64,000 nucleotides of DNA from Bailinhaonella thermotolerans (GCF_003594875.1 NZ_QZEY01000013.1:1-64000); one strand, 5' to 3'. Positions 29,693-38,852 are shown, counted from the stretch's first letter. Numbers and translations are program-made. The notes: generated from the sequence alone by a model not told the origin.

Positions 29693-29807
29693 GACGCCGA
29701 ATTCCCCGAGCTCGCCGATCCCGATGACACACCTCCAGGCCGTTCAAGGTACGGTTGCGGGCGGCAGCGCTCCAATTCTGATCTGCCCCGCTCACCGGGA
29801 GGACGTG

Positions 29808-30041
29808 ATGGTGCAGGCCTACATCCTCATACAGACGGAAGTCGGCAAGGCGGCCGCGGTCGCCCGAGAGATCGCGGTGATCTCCGGCGTGACCCAGGCC
29901 GAGGACGTCACCGGCCCCTACGACGTGATCGTGCGGGCCGAAGCTCGAGACGTCGACGAGCTCGGCAAGCTCGTCGTCGCGCAGATCCAGGCGGTGGAGG
30001 GCATCACCCGCACTCTCACCTGCCCGATCGTACACATCTGA
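29808..30041 (+). CDS. Lrp/AsnC ligand-binding-domain-only protein
   Basis: A 77-residue stand-alone RAM (regulation of amino acid metabolism) domain: AYILIQTEVGKAAAVAREIAVISGV ... YDVIVRAEARDVDELGKLVV (quoted in parts). There is no DNA-binding helix-turn-helix. Such proteins form dimers or oligomers and bind amino acids; some modulate full-length Lrp partners. GGGAGG lies 5 nt before the ATG. It is divergent from thiL and followed after 3 bp by the lipoprotein gene. Confidence 0.88.
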   Translation: MVQAYILIQTEVGKAAAVAREIAVISGVTQAEDVTGPYDVIVRAEARDVDELGKLVVAQIQAVEGITRTLTCPIVHI

Positions 30042-30044
30042 CCG

Positions 30045-30491
30045 ATGCCGAGACGACTCCGGCGACGGGGGGCCGGAGTGCTCGCCCTCGCCCTGATGGT
30101 GGCGGGCTGCACGTCCGCGGTCCGGGTCGAGCCTCCCGCGCCCGGCCCCCCGGCCGACGCGGCGTGCCGCGCGCTGGCCAAGGAGCTCCCGGCGCGCCTG
30201 TCCGGCCAGGACCGGGTCGAGACCGACCCGCCCTCGCCGTACGTGGCCGTCTGGGGCTCCTCGCCGGCGATCATGCTGCGCTGCGGCGTGCCCCGCCCCG
30301 CCGCGATGCGCCCCTCCGACCAGGTCGCGGTCGTCGAGGGCGTCTCCTGGTTCGAGGACCCGGCCCGCCCCGCGCTCTTCACCGCGATCGGCCTGCAGGC
30401 CCACGTCGAGCTGACCATCCCCCCGGCGTACTCCTCCGGGGGCGTGCTCACGGACCTGTCCCCGCTCATCAAGAGGACCGTCCCGCGCTAG
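30045..30491 (+). CDS. DUF3515 family lipoprotein
   Basis: A 148-residue secreted lipoprotein: basic N-terminus, hydrophobic stretch and lipobox LMVAGC, so Cys23 should be lipidated. The body has features of actinobacterial DUF3515 proteins (CRALAKELPARLSG, WGSSPAIMLRCGVPRPA, WFEDP). Function unknown; conserved near ddl and the thiL/Lrp genes. Start lies 3 bp after the previous stop. Confidence 0.85.
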   Translation: MPRRLRRRGAGVLALALMVAGCTSAVRVEPPAPGPPADAACRALAKELPARLSGQDRVETDPPSPYVAVWGSSPAIMLRCGVPRPAAMRPSDQVAVVEGVSWFEDPARPALFTAIGLQAHVELTIPPAYSSGGVLTDLSPLIKRTVPR

Positions 30492-30551
30492 CCGTACGGC
30501 TCGCGCGCGGACGCCCGCCGGTCACCGGCCGGCTGGCGGGGCGCGGGACGG

Positions 30552-31646
30552 CTAGCGCAGGCCCTGGGGCTTGGCCAGGGCGAGCTGGATGAGCCGGTCC
30601 ACCAGGGCGGAGTACGGCAGGCCCGAGGCGGCCCAGAGCTGCGGGGCGACGGAGACCGCGGTGAAGCCGGGCATGGTGTTGATCTCGTTGAAGATCACTT
30701 CGCCGGACGGGGTGTAGAAGAAGTCCACGCGGGACAGGCCCTCGCAGCCCAGCGCCTCGAACGCGCGGACGGCCAGGGCGCGGATCTCCTCGGCCTTCTC
30801 GGCGGGGATGTCGGCGGGGACCGACAGCGCCATGTCGTCGCCGATGTACTTGGCCTCGAAGTCGAAGAACTCGTGGTCGCCGCGCACGAGCACCTCTCCG
30901 GGCACGGACGCCTGCGGGGGCTCGTCGCCCAGGGACTCCAGCACCGCGCACTCGACCTCGCGGCCCACGATCGCGGCCTCGACGAGCACCTTCGGGTCGT
31001 GCTCGCGCGCGAACTCGATCGCGGCCTCCAGCGACTCCAGGTCGTGGGCCTTGGAGATGCCCTGGCTGGAGCCGGCGCGGGCGGGCTTGACGAAGACCGG
31101 GTAGCCCAGCTCCTCGACGTCCTCCAGCACCCGCTTGCGGTCGTGGCGCCAGTCGCGGTCGCGCACGACGACGTAGCGGCCGACGGGCAGGCCCGCCCCG
31201 GCGAGCACCGTCTTCATGAACTCCTTGTCCATGCCGACCGCGCTGGCCAGGACGCCGGAGCCGACGTAGCGCACGCCGGCCATCTCCAGCAGGCCCTGGA
31301 TCGTGCCGTCCTCGCCGTAGGGGCCGTGGAGCACCGGGAAGACGACGTCCACCTCGCCGAGGGTGTTCGGCACCTCGCCGGGCTCGTAGGCGATCAGGCC
31401 GCTGGCGTCGAACGGCAGCGCGAGCGCTGCCCCGGACTCGTCCACCTCGGGCAGGTCCGAGCCCTCCAGGGCGTACCGCTGCGTCCCCGGGGCCAGCACC
31501 CACCGGCCGTCACGGGCGATGCCCACGGGCACCACGTCGTACTTGTCGCGGTCGATCGCCTCGAAAACGCTGCCCGCGCCCATGAGGGACACGGCGTGCT
31601 CCGAGTTGCGACCCCCGAAGACAACAGCCACTCGAACCTTGCTCAT
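30552..31646 (-). CDS. ddl: D-alanine--D-alanine ligase
   Basis: Peptidoglycan precursor enzyme of the ATP-grasp fold, 364 residues. N-terminal VRVAVVFGGRNSEHAVSL, VFPVLHGPYGEDGTIQGLLE, the ATP-binding VFVKPARAGSSQGISK, and the metal-binding VDFFYTPSGEVIFNEINTMPGFT are present. ATG at 31646 matches family length; no strong Shine-Dalgarno, but TAGTTT lies 8 nt upstream (possible leaderless start). Confidence 0.96.
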   Translation of the reverse strand: MSKVRVAVVFGGRNSEHAVSLMGAGSVFEAIDRDKYDVVPVGIARDGRWVLAPGTQRYALEGSDLPEVDESGAALALPFDASGLIAYEPGEVPNTLGEVDVVFPVLHGPYGEDGTIQGLLEMAGVRYVGSGVLASAVGMDKEFMKTVLAGAGLPVGRYVVVRDRDWRHDRKRVLEDVEELGYPVFVKPARAGSSQGISKAHDLESLEAAIEFAREHDPKVLVEAAIVGREVECAVLESLGDEPPQASVPGEVLVRGDHEFFDFEAKYIGDDMALSVPADIPAEKAEEIRALAVRAFEALGCEGLSRVDFFYTPSGEVIFNEINTMPGFTAVSVAPQLWAASGLPYSALVDRLIQLALAKPQGLR

Positions 31647-31754
31647 GGTGGACCAAACTACCGTTGTTCGGCCCAACGGCACTCATGGCCGGAATCCCCA
31701 GGGGGGCAGGTCTGGTGAAATTTCCCCCAAACTCCCCACTGGGCGCCGTCCGGG

Positions 31755-32762
31755 TCAGACGCCGTACCGCTCCGGCTTGGGCGTCCGGGACAGCAGCAGC
31801 ATCGCCGCCTCCTCGGGCGTCAGCCCCTCGTGGATCACGCCGACGACCACCTCGGTGATCGGCACCTCGACGCCGTGCGCGCGGGCCAGCGCGAGCACGC
31901 TCTCGCAGGACTTCACGCCCTCGGCGGTCTGCTTGGTCGCCTCGGTCACCTCGGCCAGCGTCATGCCCCGGCCCAGGTTCTCGCCGAACGTCCGGTTCCG
32001 CGACAGCGGCGAGCTGCACGTCGCGATCAGGTCGCCCATCCCGGCCAGCCCGGCGAAGGTGTGCTGGTCGGCTCCGAGCGCCGCGCCGAGCCGCGCGATC
32101 TCGGCGAGCCCGCGCGTCATCAGGCTGGCGCGGGCGTTGTCGCCCAGGCCCATCCCGACCGCGATGCCCACCGCCAGCGCGATGACGTTCTTGACCGCGC
32201 CGCCCAGCTCCGCGCCCACCACGTCGGCGTTGGTGTACGGCCGGAACCACTGGGTGTGGCACGCCGCCTGCAACCGCTCGGCCGTGCCGATGTCCGAGCA
32301 GGCCACGACGGTCGTCGCGGGCTGGTGCTCGGCGATCTCGCGGGCCAGGTTGGGCCCGGACACGACGGCGACGCGATCCCCGGGCACGTCGGCGACCTCG
32401 GTGATCACCTCGCTCATACGCTTGCAGGTGCCGCGCTCGATGCCCTTCATCAGGCTCACGAGGACCGCGTCGGGCGGGATCAGCGGCTTCCACGCCGCCA
32501 GGTTGGCGCGCAGCGTCTGCGACGGCACGGCGAGCACCACGAAGTCGGCCCCGGCCAGGGCCTTGGCCGGGTCGGTGGTCGCCGTCAGCGTCTCGGGCAG
32601 CCGGATCCCCGGCAGGTAGTCGGGGTTCTCGTGCCGCTCGCTGATCGCCTCGGCGATCTCGCTCCGCCGCCCCCACAGGGTGGTCTCGGTGCCCGCCTCG
32701 GCCAGCACCATCGCGAACGTCGTGCCCCACGACCCGGTCCCCAGGACCGCCGCTCTGCTCAT
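31755..32762 (-). CDS. gpsA: Glycerol-3-phosphate dehydrogenase [NAD(P)+]
   Basis: Supplies sn-glycerol-3-phosphate for phospholipids. 335 residues: NAD-binding [39 protein letters not shown], catalytic lysine region [15 protein letters not shown]. It follows plsC in the same direction, forming a phospholipid-precursor pair (gpsA makes the substrate, PlsC acts on the acylated product). Confidence 0.96.
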   Translation of the reverse strand: MSRAAVLGTGSWGTTFAMVLAEAGTETTLWGRRSEIAEAISERHENPDYLPGIRLPETLTATTDPAKALAGADFVVLAVPSQTLRANLAAWKPLIPPDAVLVSLMKGIERGTCKRMSEVITEVADVPGDRVAVVSGPNLAREIAEHQPATTVVACSDIGTAERLQAACHTQWFRPYTNADVVGAELGGAVKNVIALAVGIAVGMGLGDNARASLMTRGLAEIARLGAALGADQHTFAGLAGMGDLIATCSSPLSRNRTFGENLGRGMTLAEVTEATKQTAEGVKSCESVLALARAHGVEVPITEVVVGVIHEGLTPEEAAMLLLSRTPKPERYGV

Positions 32763-32801
32763 GGCTCGCTCCGCCCCGCGCCCGTCTCCGCCTGTCCCTC
32801 G

Positions 32802-32885
32802 CCCGCGGCCCGTCCCGCGCCCGCGTTCCGCCCCGCGGCCCGTCCCGCGTTCCGTCCCGCGGCCGGGGCCCGTCTCGTCGCCGCA
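32802..32885. repeat. 30-bp periodic GC-rich repeat between plsC and gpsA
   Basis: The 18-mer CCCGCGGCCCGTCCCGCG occurs at 32802-32819 and again at 32832-32849, with a degenerate third copy after. It fills the 166-bp plsC-gpsA gap and contains no gene. Confidence 0.6.
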
Positions 32886-32928
32886 GCCTGTCCCGTGCCC
32901 GCCGCGGGGCCGGACTCACCCGCCCGGC

Positions 32929-33648
32929 TCATCGATCCCGGTCCGCGGAGGGGCGGTACGGCTCGGCGGGCGGCTTCTCGTGCCGGATCTCGGAGAGCTG
33001 GTGCGTGATCGCCTTCATGACCTCCTCGGTCGCGGCGCGCAGCGTGCTCGCCGTGAGGGGCCGGTCGCGGTACGCCGACAGGTCCACCGGCGGGCCGGCG
33101 AGCACCTTGAACGTCTTGCGCGGGAACAGGCGGGGCAGCTTGTCGCCGTAGGGCAGCACGTCCTGGGCGCCCCAGTGCGCCACCGGGATCACCGGCACCC
33201 CGGTCTTGATGGCCAGCCGCGCCACGCCCGTCTTGGCCGCCATGGGCCACAGGTCCGGGTCGCGGGTGCAGGTGCCCTCGGGGTACACGATCACGGCCGC
33301 GCCCTCGCGCAGGCCCTTCTCGGCGTCGCGCAGGGACAGCGCGGCGTCGCTGCGGTCCCGGTAGACGGGGATCTGCTTGACCTGCCGCAGGAACGGGCCG
33401 AGCAGCGGCACCTCGAAGATCCCCGACTTGGCCAGGAACACCGGCCAGCGCCCGCTGTTGTAGAGGAAGAGCGACAGGAACAGCGGGTCGGACCAGGAGA
33501 GGTGGTTGGCCGCGATGATGACGCCGCCGTGCGCCGGCACGTGCTCGCGGCCACGCCAGCGGTGCCTCACGACGATCGCCAGCAGCGGCCTCAGGATGCC
33601 TACGGTGAAGGCCTCCCAGGGCAAGCGTGGTCTTCCTGGCCGGGGCAT
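32929..33648 (-). CDS. plsC: 1-acyl-sn-glycerol-3-phosphate acyltransferase (PlsC family)
   Basis: Converts lysophosphatidate to phosphatidate at the membrane. 239 residues with NHLSWSDPLF (the HX4D catalytic motif) at about 48-57 and VIVYPEGTCTRD (motif III) further on. An N-terminal amphipathic/hydrophobic segment (GILRPLLAIVVRH) should attach it to the membrane. Neighbour of gpsA, divergent from cofC. Confidence 0.93.
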   Translation of the reverse strand: MPRPGRPRLPWEAFTVGILRPLLAIVVRHRWRGREHVPAHGGVIIAANHLSWSDPLFLSLFLYNSGRWPVFLAKSGIFEVPLLGPFLRQVKQIPVYRDRSDAALSLRDAEKGLREGAAVIVYPEGTCTRDPDLWPMAAKTGVARLAIKTGVPVIPVAHWGAQDVLPYGDKLPRLFPRKTFKVLAGPPVDLSAYRDRPLTASTLRAATEEVMKAITHQLSEIRHEKPPAEPYRPSADRDR

Positions 33649-33727
33649 TGACTCCTCCTGTCGAACGCGTTGCGCGCTCTCAGTCTCCCGTTACCCGGGT
33701 CGGGTGTCGAGGCGGGACCATTGAGGC

Positions 33728-34372
33728 ATGCGTCCCGACAACCCGCCCGGCTGGTCGATCGTGGTCCCGGTGAAGCCGCTGGCCGCCGCGAAGTCCCGGC
33801 TCGCCGACCTGGCCCGCGAGCACCGCGCCCCGATGGCGCTGGCCGTCGCCCTGGACACGGTCGCCGCGGCCCTGGCCTGCCCGCGCGTCCACCGGGTGAT
33901 CGTCGTGACCGACGACCCCGTGGCCGCGCCGCCGCTGGCCGCCCTGGGCGCGATCGTCATCGGTGACACCCCGGCCGCGGGGCTCAACCCCGCCCTGCGC
34001 CACGGCGCCCGCCACGCCGTACGGCTGGCGCCCGGCGACGGGGTGGCCGCGCTCCAGGCGGACCTGCCCGCGCTGCGCCCGGCCGAGCTGGCGGCGGCGC
34101 TGGACGCGGCGGCGGGGTTCGCGCGGTCCTTCGTGCCGGACGCGCTGGGGATCGGGACGACGTTGTACGCCGTGCGGCCCGGCGCGGAGTTCGCCCCGGC
34201 GTTCGGGGGGCCGTCGCGGGCGCGCCACCTGGAGTCGGGGGCGCGCGAGCTGCTCCTGCCCGGCACCGAGTCCGTCCGCCGCGACGTGGACACCCCCGAC
34301 GACCTGCGCGAGGCCCTCACCCTCGGCGTCGGCCCCCGCACCGCCGAGGTCGCCGCCCTGCTCGTCTGCTGA
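33728..34372 (+). CDS. cofC: 2-phospho-L-lactate/phosphoenolpyruvate guanylyltransferase CofC (F420 synthesis)
   Basis: A 214-residue MobA-like nucleotidyltransferase: N-terminal WSIVVPVKPLAAAKSRLA, GVAALQADLPALRPAELAAAL with the metal-binding Asp, and C-terminal RRDVDTPDDL. In actinobacteria (FbiD) it activates PEP for coenzyme F420. No other F420 genes lie in the window. No ribosome site is evident; the ATG is preceded directly by CATTGAGGC, as is chaA in this window. Confidence 0.92.
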   Translation: MRPDNPPGWSIVVPVKPLAAAKSRLADLAREHRAPMALAVALDTVAAALACPRVHRVIVVTDDPVAAPPLAALGAIVIGDTPAAGLNPALRHGARHAVRLAPGDGVAALQADLPALRPAELAAALDAAAGFARSFVPDALGIGTTLYAVRPGAEFAPAFGGPSRARHLESGARELLLPGTESVRRDVDTPDDLREALTLGVGPRTAEVAALLVC

Positions 34373-34511
34373 GCCGTACGGCTCGCGCCCCTGGCCGCTC
34401 CGCGCCGGGCCGTACGGCTCTCGCGCCGCGACGCACCGGGCCGGGCCGTGCCGTGCGGCGGGCGGGGCCGGGTCTCACAGGGGGGCGCTGGTGCGCTGGT
34501 CAGGGGGCGGA

Positions 34512-34517
34512 TACGCT
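34512..34517 (+). promoter_or_regulatory. -10 (TACGCT) for leaderless cold-shock-like gene
   Basis: TACGCT lies 7 nt before the GTG at 34525, with no Shine-Dalgarno sequence; fits the TANNNT-N6/7-RTG leaderless pattern seen repeatedly here. Confidence 0.45.
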
Positions 34518-34524
34518 GCTGGGC

Positions 34525-34731
34525 GTGCAGGCCACCGTGCGGTACTTCGACGAGAGCACCCGGTCGGGCAGCGTGTTCCTGGACGACGGGCGGGAGATGG
34601 CCTTCGAGGCCGCCGCGTTCGACGCGGGCGGGCTGCTCCTGCTGCGGTACGGCCAGCGGGTGAACATCCTCGTGGACGGGGACCGGATCACCTACATCAC
34701 GCTGTCCACGTTCCCGCTGCCCGGAATATAG
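34525..34731 (+). CDS. Small cold-shock-like (OB-fold) protein
   Basis: A 68-residue protein beginning MQATVRYFDESTRSGSVFLDDGREM. The layout of beta strands and the RxGSVFLDDG segment resemble a degenerate cold-shock domain (K-x-GFGFI-like), but the aromatic RNP motifs are not intact, so nucleic-acid binding is uncertain. It occurs between cofC and the HU gene. Confidence 0.75.
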   Translation: MQATVRYFDESTRSGSVFLDDGREMAFEAAAFDAGGLLLLRYGQRVNILVDGDRITYITLSTFPLPGI

Positions 34732-34732
34732 C

Positions 34733-34769
34733 GGCGCCCGCGTCCCGCCGGAGGCGGAACACGGGCGCC
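34733..34769 (+). terminator. Terminator after the cold-shock-like gene
   Basis: GGCGCCCG (34733-34740) pairs with CGGGCGCC (34762-34769); an inner CCGCC/GGCGG stem closes the loop. It starts 2 bp after the stop codon. Confidence 0.65.
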
Positions 34770-34780
34770 GGGTATTTCCG

Positions 34781-34798
34781 GCCGGGGAATTCCCCGGC
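34781..34798 (-). terminator. Perfect 18-bp palindrome after hup
   Basis: GCCGGGGAATTCCCCGGC is fully self-complementary and lies 7 bp beyond the hup stop, so it probably terminates hup and may act in both directions. Confidence 0.55.
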
Positions 34799-34804
34799 GT
34801 GCGA

Positions 34805-35116
34805 CTACTTCTTCTTCTTGGCCGGAGCCTTCTTGCCGCCCGAAGCCTCGTTCACGAGGTTCTTGAAGTCGGCCCCCGGACGGAACCTCGGGACCGCGCT
34901 CGCCTCCACCTTGATCGCCGCCCCGGTCGAGGGGTTGCGGGCGGTGCGGGCGGGACGGTCGACCTTCTCGAAGGCGCCGAAGCCGGTGATGGCCACCTTG
35001 TCCCCCGAGGCCACCGTCTTCTGAATCGTGTCGATGATGGCGTTGACCGCCTCCGTGGCGGTCTTCTTGTCACCTACCCGATCCGCAATGGCGTCGATGA
35101 GTTCACGCTTGTTCAT
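34805..35116 (-). CDS. hup: HU-family nucleoid-associated protein
   Basis: A 103-residue DNA-bending protein: MNKRELIDAIADRVGDKKTATEAVNAI helices, GFGAFEKVDRPARTARNPSTG (the DNA-binding arm with Pro), VPRFRPGADFKNLVN, then a short KKAPAKKKK tail. It is the short HU form with only a brief lysine tail, unlike the long-tailed HupB/HupS types. The ATG at 35116 has GGGGGAG upstream; the longer frame is untranslated leader. Confidence 0.96.
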   Translation of the reverse strand: MNKRELIDAIADRVGDKKTATEAVNAIIDTIQKTVASGDKVAITGFGAFEKVDRPARTARNPSTGAAIKVEASAVPRFRPGADFKNLVNEASGGKKAPAKKKK

Positions 35117-35139
35117 GCGTTGCTCCCCCTGGTTCACAA

Positions 35140-35160
35140 TCAAGCGCCATACGCGCTTGA
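35140..35160 (-). promoter_or_regulatory. Inverted repeat in the hup leader
   Basis: TCAAGCGC-N5-GCGCTTGA lies just upstream of the hup ribosome site and could be an operator or leader hairpin. The following stretch to 35488 contains no convincing gene; it is moderately AT-richer than its surroundings near 35160-35350. Confidence 0.4.
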
Positions 35161-35488
35161 AATTAGGGGAGAAAGCGCCGGGACTCAATCACCACAGGGG
35201 TTGTCACCCCACATCGGCGTGTCGCGTTGCGCCCGCTGAGGGCGATTCGGCAATGAAACGGCAAAGCGCGGGCCGGGAAATGTGAAATCGGGTCCCGTCG
35301 CGCCCGGTGCGCCCTCTTTCGCGGGGTTCTGCGGCCATAACCGCGTGATCGCCGCGAGAGGGGGACTCCCCCGGCCGGGTGCGCGACGGCACGAAGCCCG
35401 CCGCCGGTGGGCGCGCCCGGGCGGGCCTTGCCGGGACGGGGACGCCCCCGGAGCCGCGCCGTGCCGGGCGGGCGGGGCCGGGGCGTGC

Positions 35489-35734
35489 TCAGGGCGGGCT
35501 TATCGCGTCCAGGTCCTTGGTGAAGGCGCGGAGGCGCAGCTCCGCGTGGTCGAGGTCGCGCTTGGCGACGTCGCAGATGGTGAGCAGGCGGCGGTGCAGG
35601 CGGGCGCGCTCCTCCTCGGGGAGGGGCAGCGCGCGGACGCGGCGGTGCGCGTCGCGCAGCCGCCGCGCCAGCTCCTGACCCGGTGGTTCGGTGTTCTCGG
35701 TGGGGTCGTCGTTCAGACGGTCGTCGGCAGCCAT
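35489..35734 (-). CDS. Small conserved hypothetical protein, charged and helical
   Basis: An 81-residue protein with an acidic N-terminus ([19 protein letters not shown]) and Arg/Leu-rich helices ([30 protein letters not shown]) ending [21 protein letters not shown] (quoted in parts). Its ATG overlaps the leuD stop by 22 bp, so it is translated from the leuCD message. Similar small proteins follow leuD or precede hup in other actinobacteria. No known domain. Confidence 0.75.
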   Translation of the reverse strand: MAADDRLNDDPTENTEPPGQELARRLRDAHRRVRALPLPEEERARLHRRLLTICDVAKRDLDHAELRLRAFTKDLDAISPP

Positions 35735-36303
35735 GACTGCCGACCATTCTCGTATGTGGTGATGTGGTCGGCGTAACGCAGGGTCAGCCCGATGTCGTCG
35801 AGGCCCTCCATGAGCCGCCAGCGCGTGTAGTCGTCGATCTCGAAACCGTGCGCGCCGTCCGCCCCGTAGCGCACCTCGCGGGCACCCAGGTCCACGGTGA
35901 TCTCGGCGGCCGGGTCGGCCTCGACCAGGTCCTGGATCTCCTCGACGACCTCGCCCGGCAGCACGACCGGGAGCAGGCCGCCCTTGGTCGCGTTGTTGCG
36001 GAAGATGTCGCCGAAGCGCGGCGCGATCACGACGCGGAAGCCGTACTGCTGGAGCGCCCAGACGGCGTGCTCCCGCGAGGAGCCGGTGCCGAAGTCGGGC
36101 CCGGCCACCAGGATGGACGCGCCCTCGTGGGCGGGGTCGTTCAGGACGAAGGAGGGGTCCTCGCGCCAGGCGGCGAACAGGCCCTTCTCGAAGCCGGTGC
36201 GGCTGACCTGCTTGAGCCAGACGGCCGGGATGATCTGGTCGGTGTCCACGTTGCTGCGCCGCAGCGGCACGGCCCGGCCGGTGTGGGTGGTGAAGGCTTC
36301 CAT
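35713..36303 (-). CDS. leuD: 3-isopropylmalate dehydratase small subunit
   Basis: Swivel-domain partner of LeuC in the isomerisation of 2- to 3-isopropylmalate, and of citramalate in the CimA route. 196 residues: [20 protein letters not shown], the signature [19 protein letters not shown], and [20 protein letters not shown]. It starts 14 bp after leuC. Confidence 0.97.
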   Translation of the reverse strand: MEAFTTHTGRAVPLRRSNVDTDQIIPAVWLKQVSRTGFEKGLFAAWREDPSFVLNDPAHEGASILVAGPDFGTGSSREHAVWALQQYGFRVVIAPRFGDIFRNNATKGGLLPVVLPGEVVEEIQDLVEADPAAEITVDLGAREVRYGADGAHGFEIDDYTRWRLMEGLDDIGLTLRYADHITTYENGRQSWLPTTV

Positions 36304-36317
36304 GGTGAGCGGGCTCC

Positions 36318-37715
36318 TTACAGGTCGGCGGGGGCGGTCAGGCGGCCGGTGACGGCGGTCGCGGCGGCGACGGCCGGGGACACCAGGTGGGTGCGGCCGC
36401 CCTTGCCCTGCCGGCCCTCGAAGTTGCGGTTGGAGGTCGAGGCGCTGCGCTCACCGGCGGCGAGCTGGTCGGGGTTCATGCCCAGGCACATGGAGCAGCC
36501 GGCCTCGCGCCACTCGGCCCCGGCCTCCTTGAACACCCGGTCCAGGCCCTCGGCCTCGGCGGCGGCCTTGACCCGCATCGAGCCGGGCACGACGAGCGTG
36601 CGGGTGACGACCTTGCGGCCGCGCAGCACCTCGGCGGCGGCGCGCAGGTCCTCGATGCGGCCGTTGGTGCAGGAGCCCAGGAAGACCGTGTCCACCGCGA
36701 TCTCGCGCAGCGGCGTCCCGGCGGTCAGGCCCATGTACTCCAGCGCGCGCTCGGCGGCGGCGCGCTCGACCGGGTCGGCGAACTCCTCCGGCGACGGCAC
36801 GGACGCGCCCAGCGGCAGGCCCTGGCCCGGGTTCGTGCCCCAGGTCACGAACGGCGTGAGCGACGCGGCGTCGATCTCCACGACCGTGTCGAACTCGGCG
36901 TCGTCGTCGGTGCGCAGCGACTTCCAGTACTCCACGGCGGCGTCCCACTCGGCGCCCTGGGGGGCGTGCTCGCGCCCGCGCAGGTACTCGAAGGTCGTCT
37001 CGTCCGGCGCGATCATGCCGGCCCGGGCGCCCGCCTCGATCGACATGTTGCAGATGGTCATCCGCGCCTCCATGGAGAGCTCGCGGATGGCCTCGCCGCG
37101 GTACTCCACGATGTGGCCCTGGCCGCCGCCCGTGCCGATCTTGGCGATGATGGCCAGGATCAGGTCCTTGGCGGTGACCCCGGCGGGCAGCTCGCCCCGG
37201 ACCTCGATGGCCATGGTCTTCGGCCGGTACGCCGGGAGGGTCTGGGTGGCCAGCACGTGCTCGACCTCGGACGTGCCGATGCCGAACGCGAGCGCGCCGA
37301 ACGCGCCGTGGGTGGAGGTGTGGGAGTCTCCGCAGACCACGGTCATGCCGGGCTGGGTCAGGCCGAGCTGCGGGCCGATGACGTGGACGATGCCCTGCCC
37401 GTCGTCGCCCATCGGGTGCAGCCGGATCCCGAACTCGGCCGCGTTCTTGCGCAGGGTCTCGACCTGGGCCCGGGAGACCGGGTCGGCGATCGGCGCGAGG
37501 ATGTCGCGGGTCGGGACGTTGTGGTCCTCGGTCGCGATGGTGAGGTCGGGGCGGCGGACGGTGCGGCCGGCCATGCGCAGGCCGTCGAACGCCTGCGGGC
37601 TGGTCACCTCGTGGATGAGGTGAAGGTCGATGTAGAGCAGGTCGGGCTCGCCCTCCGCTCGTCGCACGACATGCTGGTCCCAGACCTTCTCGGCCAGGGT
37701 GCGGCCTTCGCTCAT
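36318..37715 (-). CDS. leuC: 3-isopropylmalate dehydratase large subunit
   Basis: Aconitase-family [4Fe-4S] subunit, 465 residues. Cluster ligands lie in [14 protein letters not shown] and [20 protein letters not shown] (in part). N-terminal [12 protein letters not shown] and [20 protein letters not shown] fit the family. It heads leuC-leuD and is divergent from ndgR across a 71-bp promoter region with a palindromic operator. Confidence 0.97.
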   Translation of the reverse strand: MSEGRTLAEKVWDQHVVRRAEGEPDLLYIDLHLIHEVTSPQAFDGLRMAGRTVRRPDLTIATEDHNVPTRDILAPIADPVSRAQVETLRKNAAEFGIRLHPMGDDGQGIVHVIGPQLGLTQPGMTVVCGDSHTSTHGAFGALAFGIGTSEVEHVLATQTLPAYRPKTMAIEVRGELPAGVTAKDLILAIIAKIGTGGGQGHIVEYRGEAIRELSMEARMTICNMSIEAGARAGMIAPDETTFEYLRGREHAPQGAEWDAAVEYWKSLRTDDDAEFDTVVEIDAASLTPFVTWGTNPGQGLPLGASVPSPEEFADPVERAAAERALEYMGLTAGTPLREIAVDTVFLGSCTNGRIEDLRAAAEVLRGRKVVTRTLVVPGSMRVKAAAEAEGLDRVFKEAGAEWREAGCSMCLGMNPDQLAAGERSASTSNRNFEGRQGKGGRTHLVSPAVAAATAVTGRLTAPADL

Positions 37716-37755
37716 CGTTCTAACGCCTCCTCGCGTCGTCTCGCCACCGAGTTGC

Positions 37756-37772
37756 GTCTCGCATCCCGAGAC
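37756..37772. promoter_or_regulatory. Palindromic operator GTCTCG-N5-CGAGAC (candidate NdgR site)
   Basis: It lies midway between divergent leuC and ndgR and overlaps the region expected to hold both promoters (-31 to -15 relative to the ndgR ATG). IclR-family NdgR/AreB is known to bind this intergenic region in Streptomyces. A matching palindrome occurs upstream of cimA. Confidence 0.55.
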
Positions 37773-37774
37773 GG

Positions 37775-37780
37775 CAGTAT
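37775..37780 (+). promoter_or_regulatory. -10 (CAGTAT) for leaderless ndgR
   Basis: CAGTAT is followed by 6 nt and then the ATG at 37787, with no ribosome-binding site, the geometry of a leaderless transcript. Read on the other strand the same bases give GATACT, a possible leuC -10. Confidence 0.5.
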
Positions 37781-37786
37781 CGGGGT

Positions 37787-38503
37787 ATGGACAACTCTAG
37801 CGGAGTCGGCGTACTGGACAAGGCGGTTCTCGTGCTCAACGCCCTGGAGGCCGGGCCGGCGTCGCTCGCGCAGCTCGTGCAGTCGACGGGATTGGCCCGT
37901 CCCACCGCCCACCGGCTGGCCGTCGCCCTGGAGCACCACCGCATCGTGTCCCGCGACACGCAGGGCCGTTTCGTGCTCGGCCCCCGGTTGTCGGAGTTGT
38001 CGGCGGCGGCGGGTGAGGACCGGTTGCTCGCGGTGGCCGCCCCGGTGTTGGTCCAGCTCCGGGATCTGACCGGCGAGAGCGCCCAGCTCTACCGCCGCCA
38101 GGGTGACGAGCGCGTGTGCGTGGCCGCGGCGGAGCGTGCCAGCGGCCTCCGCGACACCGTGCCGGTCGGCGCGGCCCTCCCGATGACCGCGGGCTCGGCC
38201 GCCCAGATCCTGCTCGCCTGGGAGGAGCCCGACCGCCTGCACCGGGGCCTGCGCGGCGCCAAGTTCACCGCCGCGACCCTGGCCAGCGTGCGCCGCCGCG
38301 GCTGGGCCCACAGCGTCGGCGAGCGCGAGCAGGGCGTCGCCAGCGTCTCCGCCCCCATCCGCGGCTCCGGCGGCAAGGTCATCGCCGCGGTCTCCGTCAG
38401 CGGCCCCCTGGAGCGTCTCACCCGCACCCCCGGCCGGCTCCACGCCGCCGCCGTCGTCGCCGCCGCCGAGCGCATCACCGAGGCCATGCGCCGCAGCTCC
38501 TGA
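37787..38503 (+). CDS. ndgR: IclR-family regulator NdgR/AreB type
   Basis: A 238-residue regulator: N-terminal winged helix ([37 protein letters not shown]) and C-terminal effector domain ([21 protein letters not shown] with the conserved GE..EGV-like motif, then [11 protein letters not shown]). Position divergent from leuCD is diagnostic for NdgR/AreB, which controls leucine genes and nitrogen-dependent growth in Streptomyces. It is apparently leaderless and autoregulated through the operator at 37756-37772. Confidence 0.92.
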   Translation: MDNSSGVGVLDKAVLVLNALEAGPASLAQLVQSTGLARPTAHRLAVALEHHRIVSRDTQGRFVLGPRLSELSAAAGEDRLLAVAAPVLVQLRDLTGESAQLYRRQGDERVCVAAAERASGLRDTVPVGAALPMTAGSAAQILLAWEEPDRLHRGLRGAKFTAATLASVRRRGWAHSVGEREQGVASVSAPIRGSGGKVIAAVSVSGPLERLTRTPGRLHAAAVVAAAERITEAMRRSS

Positions 38504-38840
38504 CGCCCGTCCCCTTCGCGTACGGCCGGCGCCGCGCCCGGCGCTCCCCCGCGCCGCCGCCCGGCCGTACGCCGTCCCGGGCGCCCGCCGTACGCCTTCC
38601 GCACCCCGCCGGACGCCTCCCGGAACCGGCCGTACGCCTCCCGGACCCCGGCCGTACACCTTCCGGACCCGGCCGTACGCCTTGCCGCACGGCGCCGTGC
38701 GTCTCCCGGCCCCGCCGTACCGGCTCCCCGGGCCCCGGGGGACCGCCGGCGCAGGGAATCCTTTCCGCCGGGAAGGCCCGCCGTACGGCCCGGGGTGAGG
38801 AATTCTGGTCGGCGCGACTGCCGCACGGGGCGGGCGGGCC
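38504..38840. repeat. CGTACG-rich repeat region, no gene
   Basis: This 340-bp gap contains about six CGTACG palindromes in degenerate units such as CCGTACGCC-TCCCGGA, spaced about 20-45 bp. No open frame with ribosome site and normal third-position bias is present. Confidence 0.6.
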
Positions 38841-38846
38841 TAGGCT
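38841..38846 (+). promoter_or_regulatory. -10 (TAGGCT) for the leaderless acidic-protein gene
   Basis: TAGGCT, then exactly 6 nt, then the GTG at 38853. No Shine-Dalgarno sequence in between. Confidence 0.5.
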
Positions 38847-38852
38847 TGCCGG

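Noticed and set aside
29726-29807. TPP riboswitch near thiL/thiD
   Set aside because: The gaps before thiL and thiD are short and lack the THI-box CTGAGA and ACCTGA-type core motifs.
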